DNA of 64,000 bases from Corynebacterium renale (GTDB lineage Bacteria; Actinomycetota; Actinomycetes; Mycobacteriales; Mycobacteriaceae): assembly GCF_002563965.1 (NCBI RefSeq), contig NZ_PDJF01000001.1, forward strand, positions 1,116,001 to 1,180,000, written 5' to 3'. Both the position numbers and the translations under genes were made by a program. Shown one piece after another: positions 19,167-26,795 of the stretch (its first letter is position 1; each line of letters begins with the position of its first letter). The notes beneath the pieces are model-generated. The model made no database searches and was not told where the DNA came from. It saw nothing but the letters and a program-made list of their open reading frames with translations.

Positions 19167-20081
19167 CTAGTCGCGGGCTGCAACGGCCTCAAAAGATGAG
19201 ACGGCTTGTCCCAAGAACTCGGTGTAGGACACTCCCTCCTGCGGGGTTTCCGTAATGTCTACAACGGGGATGCCTTTGGCCCGGGCCGCGTCAGCGATTT
19301 TCTTGGTCACATCGGTTGCTGTCTGCGAGTTGTCGATGAGCACGTCAATCTCGCCGGCCTCGATGGCTGCTAAAAATGCGGCGATGCTTGCGGCGGTCGG
19401 CTCGGCCTCCTTGAGAGACTGCTCACGGTACGCATCTGGTGTGGATTCCACCATAGACGAGGCGCTGACCAGGTAATCCGCGATGGTGTGGGTCTGCGCT
19501 ACCCGCAGCGCAGGCAGTGCAGCCAGGCGCTCCTTGATCTTTTCAAGCTTCTCGACGATCGCTGCCGCATCCGCCGCGCCACCTTTCTCGGTGACCGTGG
19601 ACTCGATCTGGCGGGCGATGTCCTGTGCGGTGTCTGGGTCGTACCAGATGTGCTCGTTGACGATCTCGCCGTGCCCGTGGTCGTGGCTGTGCCCGTGGTC
19701 GTGTTCCCCGCCGTGCTCGTGCTCGTGGTCATGTTCGGTGAGGGGAAGCGGGTGGATGACGGTAGCGCCTTCTTCGAGTGAATCGTAGAGCCAGGCGTCG
19801 TAGCCACCGCCGTTGGCGAGGACGATGTCCGCCGCCCGCGCTTTCGCAATGTCGGTTGCGGACGGTTCAAAATGGTGCGGGTCGACTGAGCGGTCCGCGA
19901 TAATGCTTTCAGTGTCCACGGTTTCGGGGTCCACGACTTCGTCGGCAAGCAATGCCCACGTTGCGGTGGAGGCGACGAGTGAGGGTGTGCCGTCGTTGGC
20001 AGTTTCTTGCGACGCGGAGCTGCAGGCGGTCAGCGTGAGGGACGCGGCGGCGAGGGTGGCTAGAGTGGTGCGGATTTTCAT
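19167..20081 (-). CDS. znuA: Zinc ABC transporter substrate-binding lipoprotein
   Basis: This cluster A-I metal-binding protein is tethered outside the membrane. I place the start at MKIRTTLATL rather than at an upstream in-frame codon, because it gives a proper lipoprotein signal with lipobox LTAC. A His/Asp/Glu-rich loop near residues 118-142 (EHDHEHEHGG then EHDHGHSHDHGHGE) is the hallmark of zinc-specific ZnuA/AztC proteins. Metal-ligand His residues lie in DPHHFEPS and NEHIWYD. With this start the protein has 304 residues. A -35/-10 pair ends 7 nt before the ATG. Confidence 0.88.
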   Translation of the reverse strand: MKIRTTLATLAAASLTLTACSSASQETANDGTPSLVASTATWALLADEVVDPETVDTESIIADRSVDPHHFEPSATDIAKARAADIVLANGGGYDAWLYDSLEEGATVIHPLPLTEHDHEHEHGGEHDHGHSHDHGHGEIVNEHIWYDPDTAQDIARQIESTVTEKGGAADAAAIVEKLEKIKERLAALPALRVAQTHTIADYLVSASSMVESTPDAYREQSLKEAEPTAASIAAFLAAIEAGEIDVLIDNSQTATDVTKKIADAARAKGIPVVDITETPQEGVSYTEFLGQAVSSFEAVAARD

Positions 20082-20088
20082 GAGGCCA

Positions 20089-20117
20089 AGCAAAGCACTA
20101 ATGAAAACTCGTGTCAA
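20089..20117 (-). promoter_or_regulatory. znuA promoter
   Basis: On the minus strand a perfect -35 TTGACA (20117-20112) is followed by 17 bp and TTTGCT (20094-20089), 7 nt before the znuA ATG. Two ATGAAAA direct repeats (20101 and 20119) flank the -35 and could be part of a Zur site, though I cannot see a full Zur palindrome. Confidence 0.5.
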
Positions 20118-20151
20118 TATGAAAAGGTGTTGAAAACGCTATGCTGGGCCC

Positions 20152-21219
20152 ATGCCCACGCCCCGCCCGCAGCGCACCACGCTCGCTGACCTCGCCCAAG
20201 CCCTGGGCGTTTCGCGCACGACGGTCTCCAACGCCTACAACCACCCCGACCAACTGAGCCCGGCGCTGCGAAAAAAAATCCTCGCCGAGGCTGCGCGCCG
20301 GGGCTACTCGGGGCCGGACCCCATGGCACGGTCGCTGCGGCAGGGCCGTACGGAATCCGTTGGTGTCGTGCTGACCGAGCATCTTTCCTACGCCTTCGAA
20401 GACGTGGCATCCGTGGATTTCATGGCCGGGCTCGCGGAATCCTCGCTGGGCACGGACCTGACCCTGACAATGATTCCGGTCGGCCCTGAGATGCCTGGCC
20501 GTAATCGCTCCGAGCTCATCGCGCGCGCCGCGGTGGACGGGTACATCGTGTACTCCGTGGCAGATGATGACCCAAACCTGGTCTCCGTACGTGAGCGCCA
20601 CCTGCCCACGGTCATTTGTGGGCAGCCGAAAAATGTTCCTGACCTCCCTTTCGTGGGCATCGATGACTACCAGGCGATCCAGCCCGCAGCTCGCGCGCTC
20701 ATCGACGCCGGCCACCGGAAGATCGGGATCCTTGCCATCCGCGTGGATACTGGAATGTCCTCGGGCTTCGTTGACCGCGCCTCCCTCGAGGCGGCGACCC
20801 TGCACATTCAGCGCGACCGGATCCAAGGCTGCCTCGACGTCTTCGCGGAAGCGGGCGTGCAAGACGTGCCGATCGTGACCCGCCGTATCAACGATCCCGC
20901 CAACGCTCGCGCCGCCGCTGCCGAGCTCCTCGAAGCACACCCCGACCTCACCGCGGTCGCGTGCACCACCGACTCCATGGCCTTCGGCGTGTTGACGTAC
21001 GCGCGCGAGCACGGCTTACGCGTCCCCGAAGACCTGGCGATAACCGGTTTCGACGGCACTGCCCCCGCACTGGCTGCGGGGCTGACCACGATCATCCAGC
21101 CCAACCGCCGCAAGGGAGCGGTGGTGGGCAAGATGTTGGCTGGCCTGCTCCGGGGCGAAGAGCCGCAGAGCCGACACGTCCTCCTGCCGACCACGTTCCA
21201 CGCCGGGCAGACCGTCTAG
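20152..21219 (+). CDS. ipsA: LacI-family transcriptional regulator, IpsA-like
   Basis: The 355-residue LacI-type regulator has an N-terminal helix-turn-helix (TTLADLAQALGVSRTTVSNA) with the YNHPDQLSPALR hinge region, then a periplasmic-binding-like effector domain. It diverges from the zinc operon and lies near otsAB. In C. glutamicum, as I recall it, the gene in this position is ipsA, an inositol-sensing regulator of cell-wall lipid synthesis. The symbol is a synteny-based inference. A TATGCT -10 (20140-20145) is 6 nt before the ATG, so the mRNA is probably leaderless. Confidence 0.7.
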   Translation: MPTPRPQRTTLADLAQALGVSRTTVSNAYNHPDQLSPALRKKILAEAARRGYSGPDPMARSLRQGRTESVGVVLTEHLSYAFEDVASVDFMAGLAESSLGTDLTLTMIPVGPEMPGRNRSELIARAAVDGYIVYSVADDDPNLVSVRERHLPTVICGQPKNVPDLPFVGIDDYQAIQPAARALIDAGHRKIGILAIRVDTGMSSGFVDRASLEAATLHIQRDRIQGCLDVFAEAGVQDVPIVTRRINDPANARAAAAELLEAHPDLTAVACTTDSMAFGVLTYAREHGLRVPEDLAITGFDGTAPALAAGLTTIIQPNRRKGAVVGKMLAGLLRGEEPQSRHVLLPTTFHAGQTV

Positions 21220-21267
21220 TCTATTCACGCAAGACCGTCCGGTCCGCGCGTGCTAGCATCGGGGCCC

Positions 21268-22485
21268 ATGACGCAGACAAACATCATTGACCTCCTCGCC
21301 GAAACTCCAGACGACCTCGCCCAGCTCCGCCGCCAGCGCCCCGACGCGACGGCCAACGCCGAACGCAGCTTCGCCGCGCTCTTTGAACCCGAGGACCCCA
21401 AGGACCTGCCCGTCGCGTGGCGTTATGGCATCGCCCTGTTCGTCGCCGGTATTTCCTACCAGGACCGTGCAGCCGCGTTTTACGCAGATGTGCTTTCCGA
21501 CGAAGCCTCCGACGACTTCATCGCCGGCGTCAAAACAGCCATCGCACGTGGTGCCTCCCGCGGGCCGTACGCTTCCGGCGACTTCGTCACCTTCGCCGAG
21601 CTGGGCGCCGAGCATGGCTTCGCGGATGCGTTTATCGCAGCCCTCGACTTTGCCCACCTGCTGACCTTCCACCCCAAGGACGCGACCCCTGCTGCCATCG
21701 GCCACCTCCAGGAATCTGGCCTTAGCGACGACGCCATCGTCAGCCTCGCACAACTTATTTCCTTCCTGGCTTTCCAGCTGCGCGTCGTCCACGGGTTGCG
21801 GGTCCTCGCAGGGCACGCGCCAGAGACGCCTGCAGCGCAGCGGGCGGGCGGCGCCGCCGACCCGGGCTGGAAGCCGGGGCCGCGTACCCTGCAGCCGGAG
21901 GTCGTGCACCCAGGTAAGTTTGTGAACCACTCGCTGGGTTGGAAGCCGTGGCTCGCGGACCTACCGAAGGAGGAATTCACCGACGTCCACCGCGACGCCC
22001 TCATCAAAGAAGAGCGCATCGGCAGCGAATACTTCCGCCTCCTAGCGCGCGACCCCGCCGCCCTGAAGGCGCGCACCTTGACCGACCTGGATATTTTCTA
22101 CAACACCGACGGCGGGTTGGGCCGCGCGGAACGCGAACTCGCCGCCACCGTTGTGTCCCGGTACAACGGGTGCGAATACTGCGCCTCCGTGCACCAGGCC
22201 CGCACGAAGGAAGAAGGCGGCGACGCCACAATCGTGGACACTCTCCTCGAGGAAGGCGTGGCCGCGGATTTGGGCTCCCCGCTCTGGAACGCGCTTCGCG
22301 ACGCCGCTCTCGCCCTGACCAGCACTCCCTTCGAATTTGGCGCCCACCACGTGGACGCCTTGCGGGGTGCCGGAGTCAGCGAGCTCGGCATTATTGACGC
22401 GATCAACTCTTCTGCGTTCTTCAACTGGGCCAACCGCCTGATGCTGACGCTGGGCACCCCCGATGTGCCCAAGCGCTTCCGCTAA
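21268..22485 (+). CDS. CMD/AhpD-like alkylhydroperoxidase double-domain protein
   Basis: The 405-residue protein fuses two carboxymuconolactone-decarboxylase-like helical domains. The second has the redox motif CEYCASVH (Cys-X2-Cys...His) of AhpD-type peroxidases. The first lacks a CxxC, so only one active site is expected. Similar two-part proteins or gene pairs are described as the Avi_7169/Avi_7170 alkylhydroperoxidase families. ATG 21268 is chosen over GTG 21250 because a TAGCAT -10 at 21254-21259 is 8 nt upstream (leaderless). It probably defends against organic peroxides or acts in a related redox reaction; the substrate is unknown. The end overlaps otsB by 4 bp. Confidence 0.75.
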   Translation: MTQTNIIDLLAETPDDLAQLRRQRPDATANAERSFAALFEPEDPKDLPVAWRYGIALFVAGISYQDRAAAFYADVLSDEASDDFIAGVKTAIARGASRGPYASGDFVTFAELGAEHGFADAFIAALDFAHLLTFHPKDATPAAIGHLQESGLSDDAIVSLAQLISFLAFQLRVVHGLRVLAGHAPETPAAQRAGGAADPGWKPGPRTLQPEVVHPGKFVNHSLGWKPWLADLPKEEFTDVHRDALIKEERIGSEYFRLLARDPAALKARTLTDLDIFYNTDGGLGRAERELAATVVSRYNGCEYCASVHQARTKEEGGDATIVDTLLEEGVAADLGSPLWNALRDAALALTSTPFEFGAHHVDALRGAGVSELGIIDAINSSAFFNWANRLMLTLGTPDVPKRFR

Positions 22486-23249
22486 ACGCGGGTTGCGTTA
22501 AACCGCGCTTCGGCCAGGTATTCCAAAGCGTGGCCGACCTCGGAAATTCCTGCCACCGTACGGTTCGCGGCCGTTTCCGCGCGGCCTACCTTGACGCCAA
22601 TATTCGGTTCGGCAAGTACGGCGAAGGCGGTTTCGTCGGTGGTGTCGTCGCCGAGGAAAAGCGTTGCATCGGGCGTAGTCGCGGCCATAAACTCCCGCAA
22701 CCACGATCCCTTAGTGGCGGTGGCCACGGACAGTTCGATGACGGCCTTGCCCTCGTGGACTCCGATACCCGGAATCTGGGCGCCGGCAGTCAGCGCGGCG
22801 TTGGCCATATCTGCGGCGAGTGCCCGGTCGCCGACCGCGCGCGTGTGTAGCACCCGCTGGAACGGTTTCCGCTCCACGAAGGAACCCTCCGCGCGGGCAG
22901 CAATCCTGGTGAGCTCGTCGTCGGCGGCGTCGAGGGCGGCGCGTTGGGCGTCGTTAAGCAAGATGGGCGCACCCTCGGGCTCAGCGCCGTGCGAGCCCAC
23001 GCGCAATACGGGGGAGCGCAGCGGGCAGACCACGTCTAACTGCTCCAGTGAGCGGCCGGAGAGAATGCCGGCCGTCGTACGCGGGAGTGTGGCCAGCCTG
23101 CCCAGGGCCTGCACGCCGGCCTCGTTGACGGGCACATTCATCGGTTCGGTGCTGAAACCGGCGAGGGTGCCGTCGAAATCGGAAATCACCAGCAGGTTAT
23201 CCACCTGGGCGAGTGCGTCAAGATCGGCGTGCGTCAACGGGCTGGGCAT
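22482..23249 (-). CDS. otsB: Trehalose-6-phosphate phosphatase
   Basis: OtsB dephosphorylates trehalose-6-phosphate made by OtsA. It is a HAD-family enzyme of 255 residues with motif I DFDGTLAGF (nucleophile Asp), ILSGRSL (motif II region) and GDDTTDETAF (motif IV). The start MPSPLTHADL is preferred over an upstream in-frame codon because AGGAG precedes it by 5 nt. It begins 10 nt after the malic enzyme stop, so it is co-transcribed with malE and not directly with otsA. Confidence 0.92.
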   Translation of the reverse strand: MPSPLTHADLDALAQVDNLLVISDFDGTLAGFSTEPMNVPVNEAGVQALGRLATLPRTTAGILSGRSLEQLDVVCPLRSPVLRVGSHGAEPEGAPILLNDAQRAALDAADDELTRIAARAEGSFVERKPFQRVLHTRAVGDRALAADMANAALTAGAQIPGIGVHEGKAVIELSVATATKGSWLREFMAATTPDATLFLGDDTTDETAFAVLAEPNIGVKVGRAETAANRTVAGISEVGHALEYLAEARFNATRV

Positions 23250-23259
23250 GCGGCTCCTC

Positions 23260-24396
23260 TTATTTGTCTTCGGTGATGACCGCCGCGATAGCCGGGACCA
23301 GCGCCTCATTGAACACCGACGGGATGATCTCTTCCGCCGAAGGCGTAGTCACCGCAGCCGCGACGACCTCTGCAGCAGCAATCTTATGTGCATCCGTAAT
23401 CATGCGCACCCGATTATCCAAGGCGCCACGGAAAATACCCGGGAAGACGATCGCGTTATTGACCTGGTTCGGGAAGTCGCTGCGTCCCGTCGCAACAACG
23501 GCAGCCCCGGCCGCGTGCGCCTCATCCGGCATGATCTCCGGGGTCGGGTTCGCCAGCGCAAACACGATCGGGTCCTGTGCCATCGAACGAATCATGTCCT
23601 GGGTCAGCAGGCCAGGGCGCGAAATCCCGATCACCGCGTCGGCACCATTGAGGGCCTCCTCCAGAGTGCGCGCATCCGAGTTGTGGAGCCCGGCCAACTC
23701 CTGCTTCACCGGCGACAGCCCCTCGCGACCCTCGTGGATCACGCCACGCGAGTCCACCACGATGATTTCCGGCGCAGCGTATTTGTGGATCAGCTTCGCG
23801 ATGGCCGTACCCGCCGCCCCCGCGCCAATCAAAACGATGCGCATGTTACCCATATCGCGCCCGGTCAGCTTCGCGGCATTAATCAGACCCGCCAACGCAA
23901 CAACAGCGGTCCCGTGCTGGTCATCGTGGAACACGGGAATGTCCAGCTTTTCCTTCAGGCGTTCCTCCACCTCAAAGCACAGTGGCGCAGCAATATCCTC
24001 TAAGTTGATGGCCCCAAAACTTGGCGCGATCGCGGTCACTGCGTCCACGATTTCGTCGGCAGTGTGCACATCTAGGACGATGGGGACGGCATCCACGTTC
24101 GCGAAGTGCTTAAACAGCAGCCCCTTGCCCTCCATGACGGGCATCGCCGCACGCGGGCCAACGTTGCCCAGGCCCAGCACCGCCGAACCATCGCTGACCA
24201 CACCGACCAGGTTGTTGACCCAGGTGTAATCGCGCATCTTCTCCGGGTGGGCGGCAATCTCATTGCTCACCGCGGCCACACCAGGCGAGTAGTAATAGGT
24301 GAGCTTCTCGACGCCCAAGTCCGGGTCACGAACCTCCGTGCGTAGCTTGCCACCAAACTTTTGGTGTAATTCCAGTGCATGTTTCGTATAAGTCAT
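23260..24396 (-). CDS. malE: Malic enzyme
   Basis: It oxidatively decarboxylates malate to pyruvate and yields NAD(P)H. The 378 residues are the short bacterial form. They include the catalytic Tyr region LTYYYSPGVAAV, the Lys/Asp site NLEDIAAPLCFEVE, the HDDQHGT motif and a GAGAAGTAIAKL dinucleotide fold. Cofactor choice (NAD or NADP) cannot be fixed by eye. A minus-strand TACTGT -10 (24408-24403) is 6 nt before the ATG. Its location between otsA and otsB is unlike C. glutamicum, where I recall malE elsewhere in the genome. Confidence 0.92.
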   Translation of the reverse strand: MTYTKHALELHQKFGGKLRTEVRDPDLGVEKLTYYYSPGVAAVSNEIAAHPEKMRDYTWVNNLVGVVSDGSAVLGLGNVGPRAAMPVMEGKGLLFKHFANVDAVPIVLDVHTADEIVDAVTAIAPSFGAINLEDIAAPLCFEVEERLKEKLDIPVFHDDQHGTAVVALAGLINAAKLTGRDMGNMRIVLIGAGAAGTAIAKLIHKYAAPEIIVVDSRGVIHEGREGLSPVKQELAGLHNSDARTLEEALNGADAVIGISRPGLLTQDMIRSMAQDPIVFALANPTPEIMPDEAHAAGAAVVATGRSDFPNQVNNAIVFPGIFRGALDNRVRMITDAHKIAAAEVVAAAVTTPSAEEIIPSVFNEALVPAIAAVITEDK

Positions 24397-24472
24397 AGAG
24401 GAACAGTAGCACGGGGAAACAACGCTTCGCCGACCTTTGGGATAGTATGAACGTACTGTTTGACCTGCGTGT

Positions 24473-24934
24473 TTAGGAAACCAAGCGAATTATTGGAGAA
24501 TCAACCGACCCGTCATCGCGGATCAGGGAGAGTTCTGTGTCCGAGACGTGTCGCATCCGGTAGGGGCCGTCGAGAAGCGTGGAAAGCTGCCCGTGCACAT
24601 AGGCACGCCCGCCCTCGCACGGTTCCGTTTCGGTGATGGTGACCTGCTCAAAGGTCACACTATCCGCGTTCTTGGCGGTGGCGGATTGTCCATCCCGGCT
24701 AAATGTCACCGAGCCCTGGATTGGCCCGCACCCCGAGTCGCCTGACACGGTGCCGTCGCCGAATGCGAGCACTGCCCGGCCCGCCGCGTCGCGGGGGAGC
24801 GCGCCGGGTTCATCAGCGGACATGAAGATGCCTGCCACTTGCCAGGTAGGGCCCGAAACGGGGGTAGTTTCGGGGGTGGCGCATCCGGCAATGAGGAGTG
24901 CGCCGGCAGCGCAGAGTGTAAATAGTGGGCGCAC
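24473..24934 (-). CDS. Small lipoprotein with META/HslJ-like domain
   Basis: The reading frame extends upstream, but GTG 24934 gives a 153-residue lipoprotein starting VRPLFTLCAAGALLIAGCAT with lipobox IAGC. The mature part has W-X-V, LAFGDGTVSGDSGCGPI and a conserved-looking second Cys (EPCEGG), resembling the META fold. The start is 1 nt after the otsA stop (TAACGTG), so it is coupled to otsA. A hypothetical gene between otsA and otsB is also what I recall for C. glutamicum. The function is unknown; a role near the cell envelope is likely. Confidence 0.75.
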   Translation of the reverse strand: MRPLFTLCAAGALLIAGCATPETTPVSGPTWQVAGIFMSADEPGALPRDAAGRAVLAFGDGTVSGDSGCGPIQGSVTFSRDGQSATAKNADSVTFEQVTITETEPCEGGRAYVHGQLSTLLDGPYRMRHVSDTELSLIRDDGSVDSPIIRLVS

Positions 24935-24935
24935 G

Positions 24936-26363
24936 TTAAGCCTTCCGAAGCGCGGTGAGGAACGCGTCGGCCCACCGGTTAACATCATGTTCCTGGACCT
25001 GATTGTGCATCGTGAGCATGCGCTCCTTTGCCTCCTCAGGGTTGTGGTGAACGTCCATGACCGCCTGTCGCAGACTGCGTTTCAAACCCTCCAGGTCGAA
25101 CGGGTTGCACAGGTAAGCCTGGTTAAGTTCCACGGCAGCGCCCGCGAATTCGGAAAGCACCAGGGCACCGCTTCCCGACGGGTGCGCCGCCACATATTCC
25201 TTAGCCACCAAATTCATGCCGTCCTTCAGTGGTGTGACCAACATGATGTCGGCGGCCTTGTACATGACGGCGAGCGCATTCTTGGGGAAGGAGCGGTGGA
25301 AATACTCCACCACCGGGCGGCCAAGCTCAGCGAACTTACCGTTGATCCGGCCCACAGCCTGTTCCACCTCAGCGCGAGTCTCGCGGTAATTGTCAATGCG
25401 CTCCCGCGAAGGCGTCGCCACCTGTAGGAGGACAGTGCGCCCCGGCAAGGCGTCGGAGGCAAGCAGCTCCTCGTACGCGCGCAGGCGCTGCAAAATGCCC
25501 TTCGTGTAATCCAGGCGGTCCACGCCCAAAATGAGGGTGTCCGGGTTGCCGAGCTTCTTGCGCAGGTGCTTGACGTCCTCGGGTGATGGCAGGGATACGG
25601 AATCAACGTCGATAGAAATCGGGAAGGCGCCTACCCCGACCTCGTGCCCGTCCGGGCAAATAATCTTCGCCGACGATTCACGCACACTGACCGCGCCCTC
25701 AACCTCAGTATCTTTCAGGCTGGCGGCGACGTCGAGGAAGTTCGTGGCGTCCTGCTCCAAATGGAAGCCGATGAGGTCGGCGCCCAAGAGGCCACGGGTC
25801 AGTTCGTCACGCCACGGTAGCTGGCGGTAGAGGTCCCCCGATGGGAACGGGATGTGCAAGAAGAAGCCGATTGTCAGGTCCGGGCGCAGTTGCCGCAAAA
25901 TACCGGGCACCAGCTGTAACTGGTAATCCTGCACCCACACCGTGGCGCCTTCGGCGGCCACGTGGGCGACAGTCTCCGCAAACTTTAAGTTCACTTCGCG
26001 GTACATCGCCCACCACTCGCGGCGATACGTCGGCGTGACGATCAGGTCGTGGTAGAGGGGCCACAGGGTGGCGTTGGAAAAGCCTTCATAGAAGTTCTCG
26101 TATTCCGCCGCCGTGAGCTCGATCGGGTACAACAAAACCCCCTCATCCGTGCGGAACGAATCAAGGGGTTGATCGGCGATACCCGGCCAGCCAACCCAGC
26201 AACCCTGCTGGGATTCCAACACGGGAGAAAGGGCGGTAACCAAACCGCCCGGGCTGGGTTCCATGGTGATGTTGCCATCAGGTTCGGTGTGCACATCAAC
26301 CGGAAGCCGGTTGGCCACCACGATGAAATTGTTTTGAGTGTGATCAGCCGATGTGGAAACCAT
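24936..26363 (-). CDS. otsA: Trehalose-6-phosphate synthase
   Basis: OtsA (GT20) joins UDP-glucose or another NDP-glucose with glucose-6-phosphate. The 475 residues include VVANRLPV and the SPGGLVTAL glucose-6-phosphate loop, WVQDYQLQLVPGILR, GVDRLDYTKGI and the C-terminal DGMNLVAKEYV/LVLSEFAGAA nucleotide-sugar site. Trehalose in corynebacteria is needed for trehalose mycolates as well as osmoprotection. It starts 9 nt after the Lys-rich gene and is followed by the small lipoprotein in one operon. Confidence 0.96.
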   Translation of the reverse strand: MVSTSADHTQNNFIVVANRLPVDVHTEPDGNITMEPSPGGLVTALSPVLESQQGCWVGWPGIADQPLDSFRTDEGVLLYPIELTAAEYENFYEGFSNATLWPLYHDLIVTPTYRREWWAMYREVNLKFAETVAHVAAEGATVWVQDYQLQLVPGILRQLRPDLTIGFFLHIPFPSGDLYRQLPWRDELTRGLLGADLIGFHLEQDATNFLDVAASLKDTEVEGAVSVRESSAKIICPDGHEVGVGAFPISIDVDSVSLPSPEDVKHLRKKLGNPDTLILGVDRLDYTKGILQRLRAYEELLASDALPGRTVLLQVATPSRERIDNYRETRAEVEQAVGRINGKFAELGRPVVEYFHRSFPKNALAVMYKAADIMLVTPLKDGMNLVAKEYVAAHPSGSGALVLSEFAGAAVELNQAYLCNPFDLEGLKRSLRQAVMDVHHNPEEAKERMLTMHNQVQEHDVNRWADAFLTALRKA

Positions 26364-26372
26364 GCCTCTAGT

Positions 26373-26744
26373 CTAGCTAGATTTCTTGATGGTTTTCTTT
26401 GTTGACTTCTTCGTGGACTTCTTGGTGGCTTTCTTTGTCGACTTCTTCGTAGCCTTCTTGGTGGTCTTCTTCGTAGACTTTTTGGTTGACTTCTTGGTCG
26501 ACTTCTTTGTGGTCTTCTTCGCCGGCTTCTTTGGTGTGCCGTCAGGTTCCACATCGAATTCTTCAGCAACGCGGCTAAAGACTAAGCCCTCCGGCTCCAC
26601 GCCCAGCATGGACATCAGAATGGCGCCGTCGAGCTGGTCCTCTGCGTAGGTAGCCACAATCCGGCGAGCAGCGTGGGCGGTTTCGGCCTCGAGCTGTTGA
26701 ATGGTCTCCGGGCTTGGGCGGGATTCAGAGATCTTGGGCGGCAC
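26373..26744 (-). CDS. Histone-like protein with Lys-rich repeat tail
   Basis: The 123-residue protein has an acidic-neutral N-terminal part (1-70) and a C-terminal tail (72-123) made almost only of KKSTKK/KKTTKK/KKATKK units. Such tails are seen on histone H1-like and HU-type (HupB) nucleoid proteins, so DNA or other polyanion binding is inferred. I do not recognise the N-terminal domain. The GTG start has a perfect AGGAGG Shine-Dalgarno, and TATAAT (26800-26795) gives a promoter overlapping the thrE 3' end. It leads the otsA operon. Codons are nearly uniform (AAG), as expected for a repeat. Confidence 0.8.
   Translation of the reverse strand: MPPKISESRPSPETIQQLEAETAHAARRIVATYAEDQLDGAILMSMLGVEPEGLVFSRVAEEFDVEPDGTPKKPAKKTTKKSTKKSTKKSTKKTTKKATKKSTKKATKKSTKKSTKKTIKKSS
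26376..26531 (-). repeat. 12-bp tandem coding repeat (KKST units)
   Basis: About a dozen imperfect copies of a 12-nt unit encoding Lys-Lys-Ser/Thr/Ala-Thr, in frame. It is prone to length change by slippage in steps of four residues. Confidence 0.85.
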
Positions 26745-26795
26745 AAATCCTCCTGGAACGTAAACCTAAAATGAAAAGACAGTACAGGCCAAATA

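Noticed and set aside
26376..26531. 12-bp tandem repeat considered as a CRISPR or noncoding satellite
   Set aside because: Units are in frame, have no spacers and encode a coherent Lys-rich tail.
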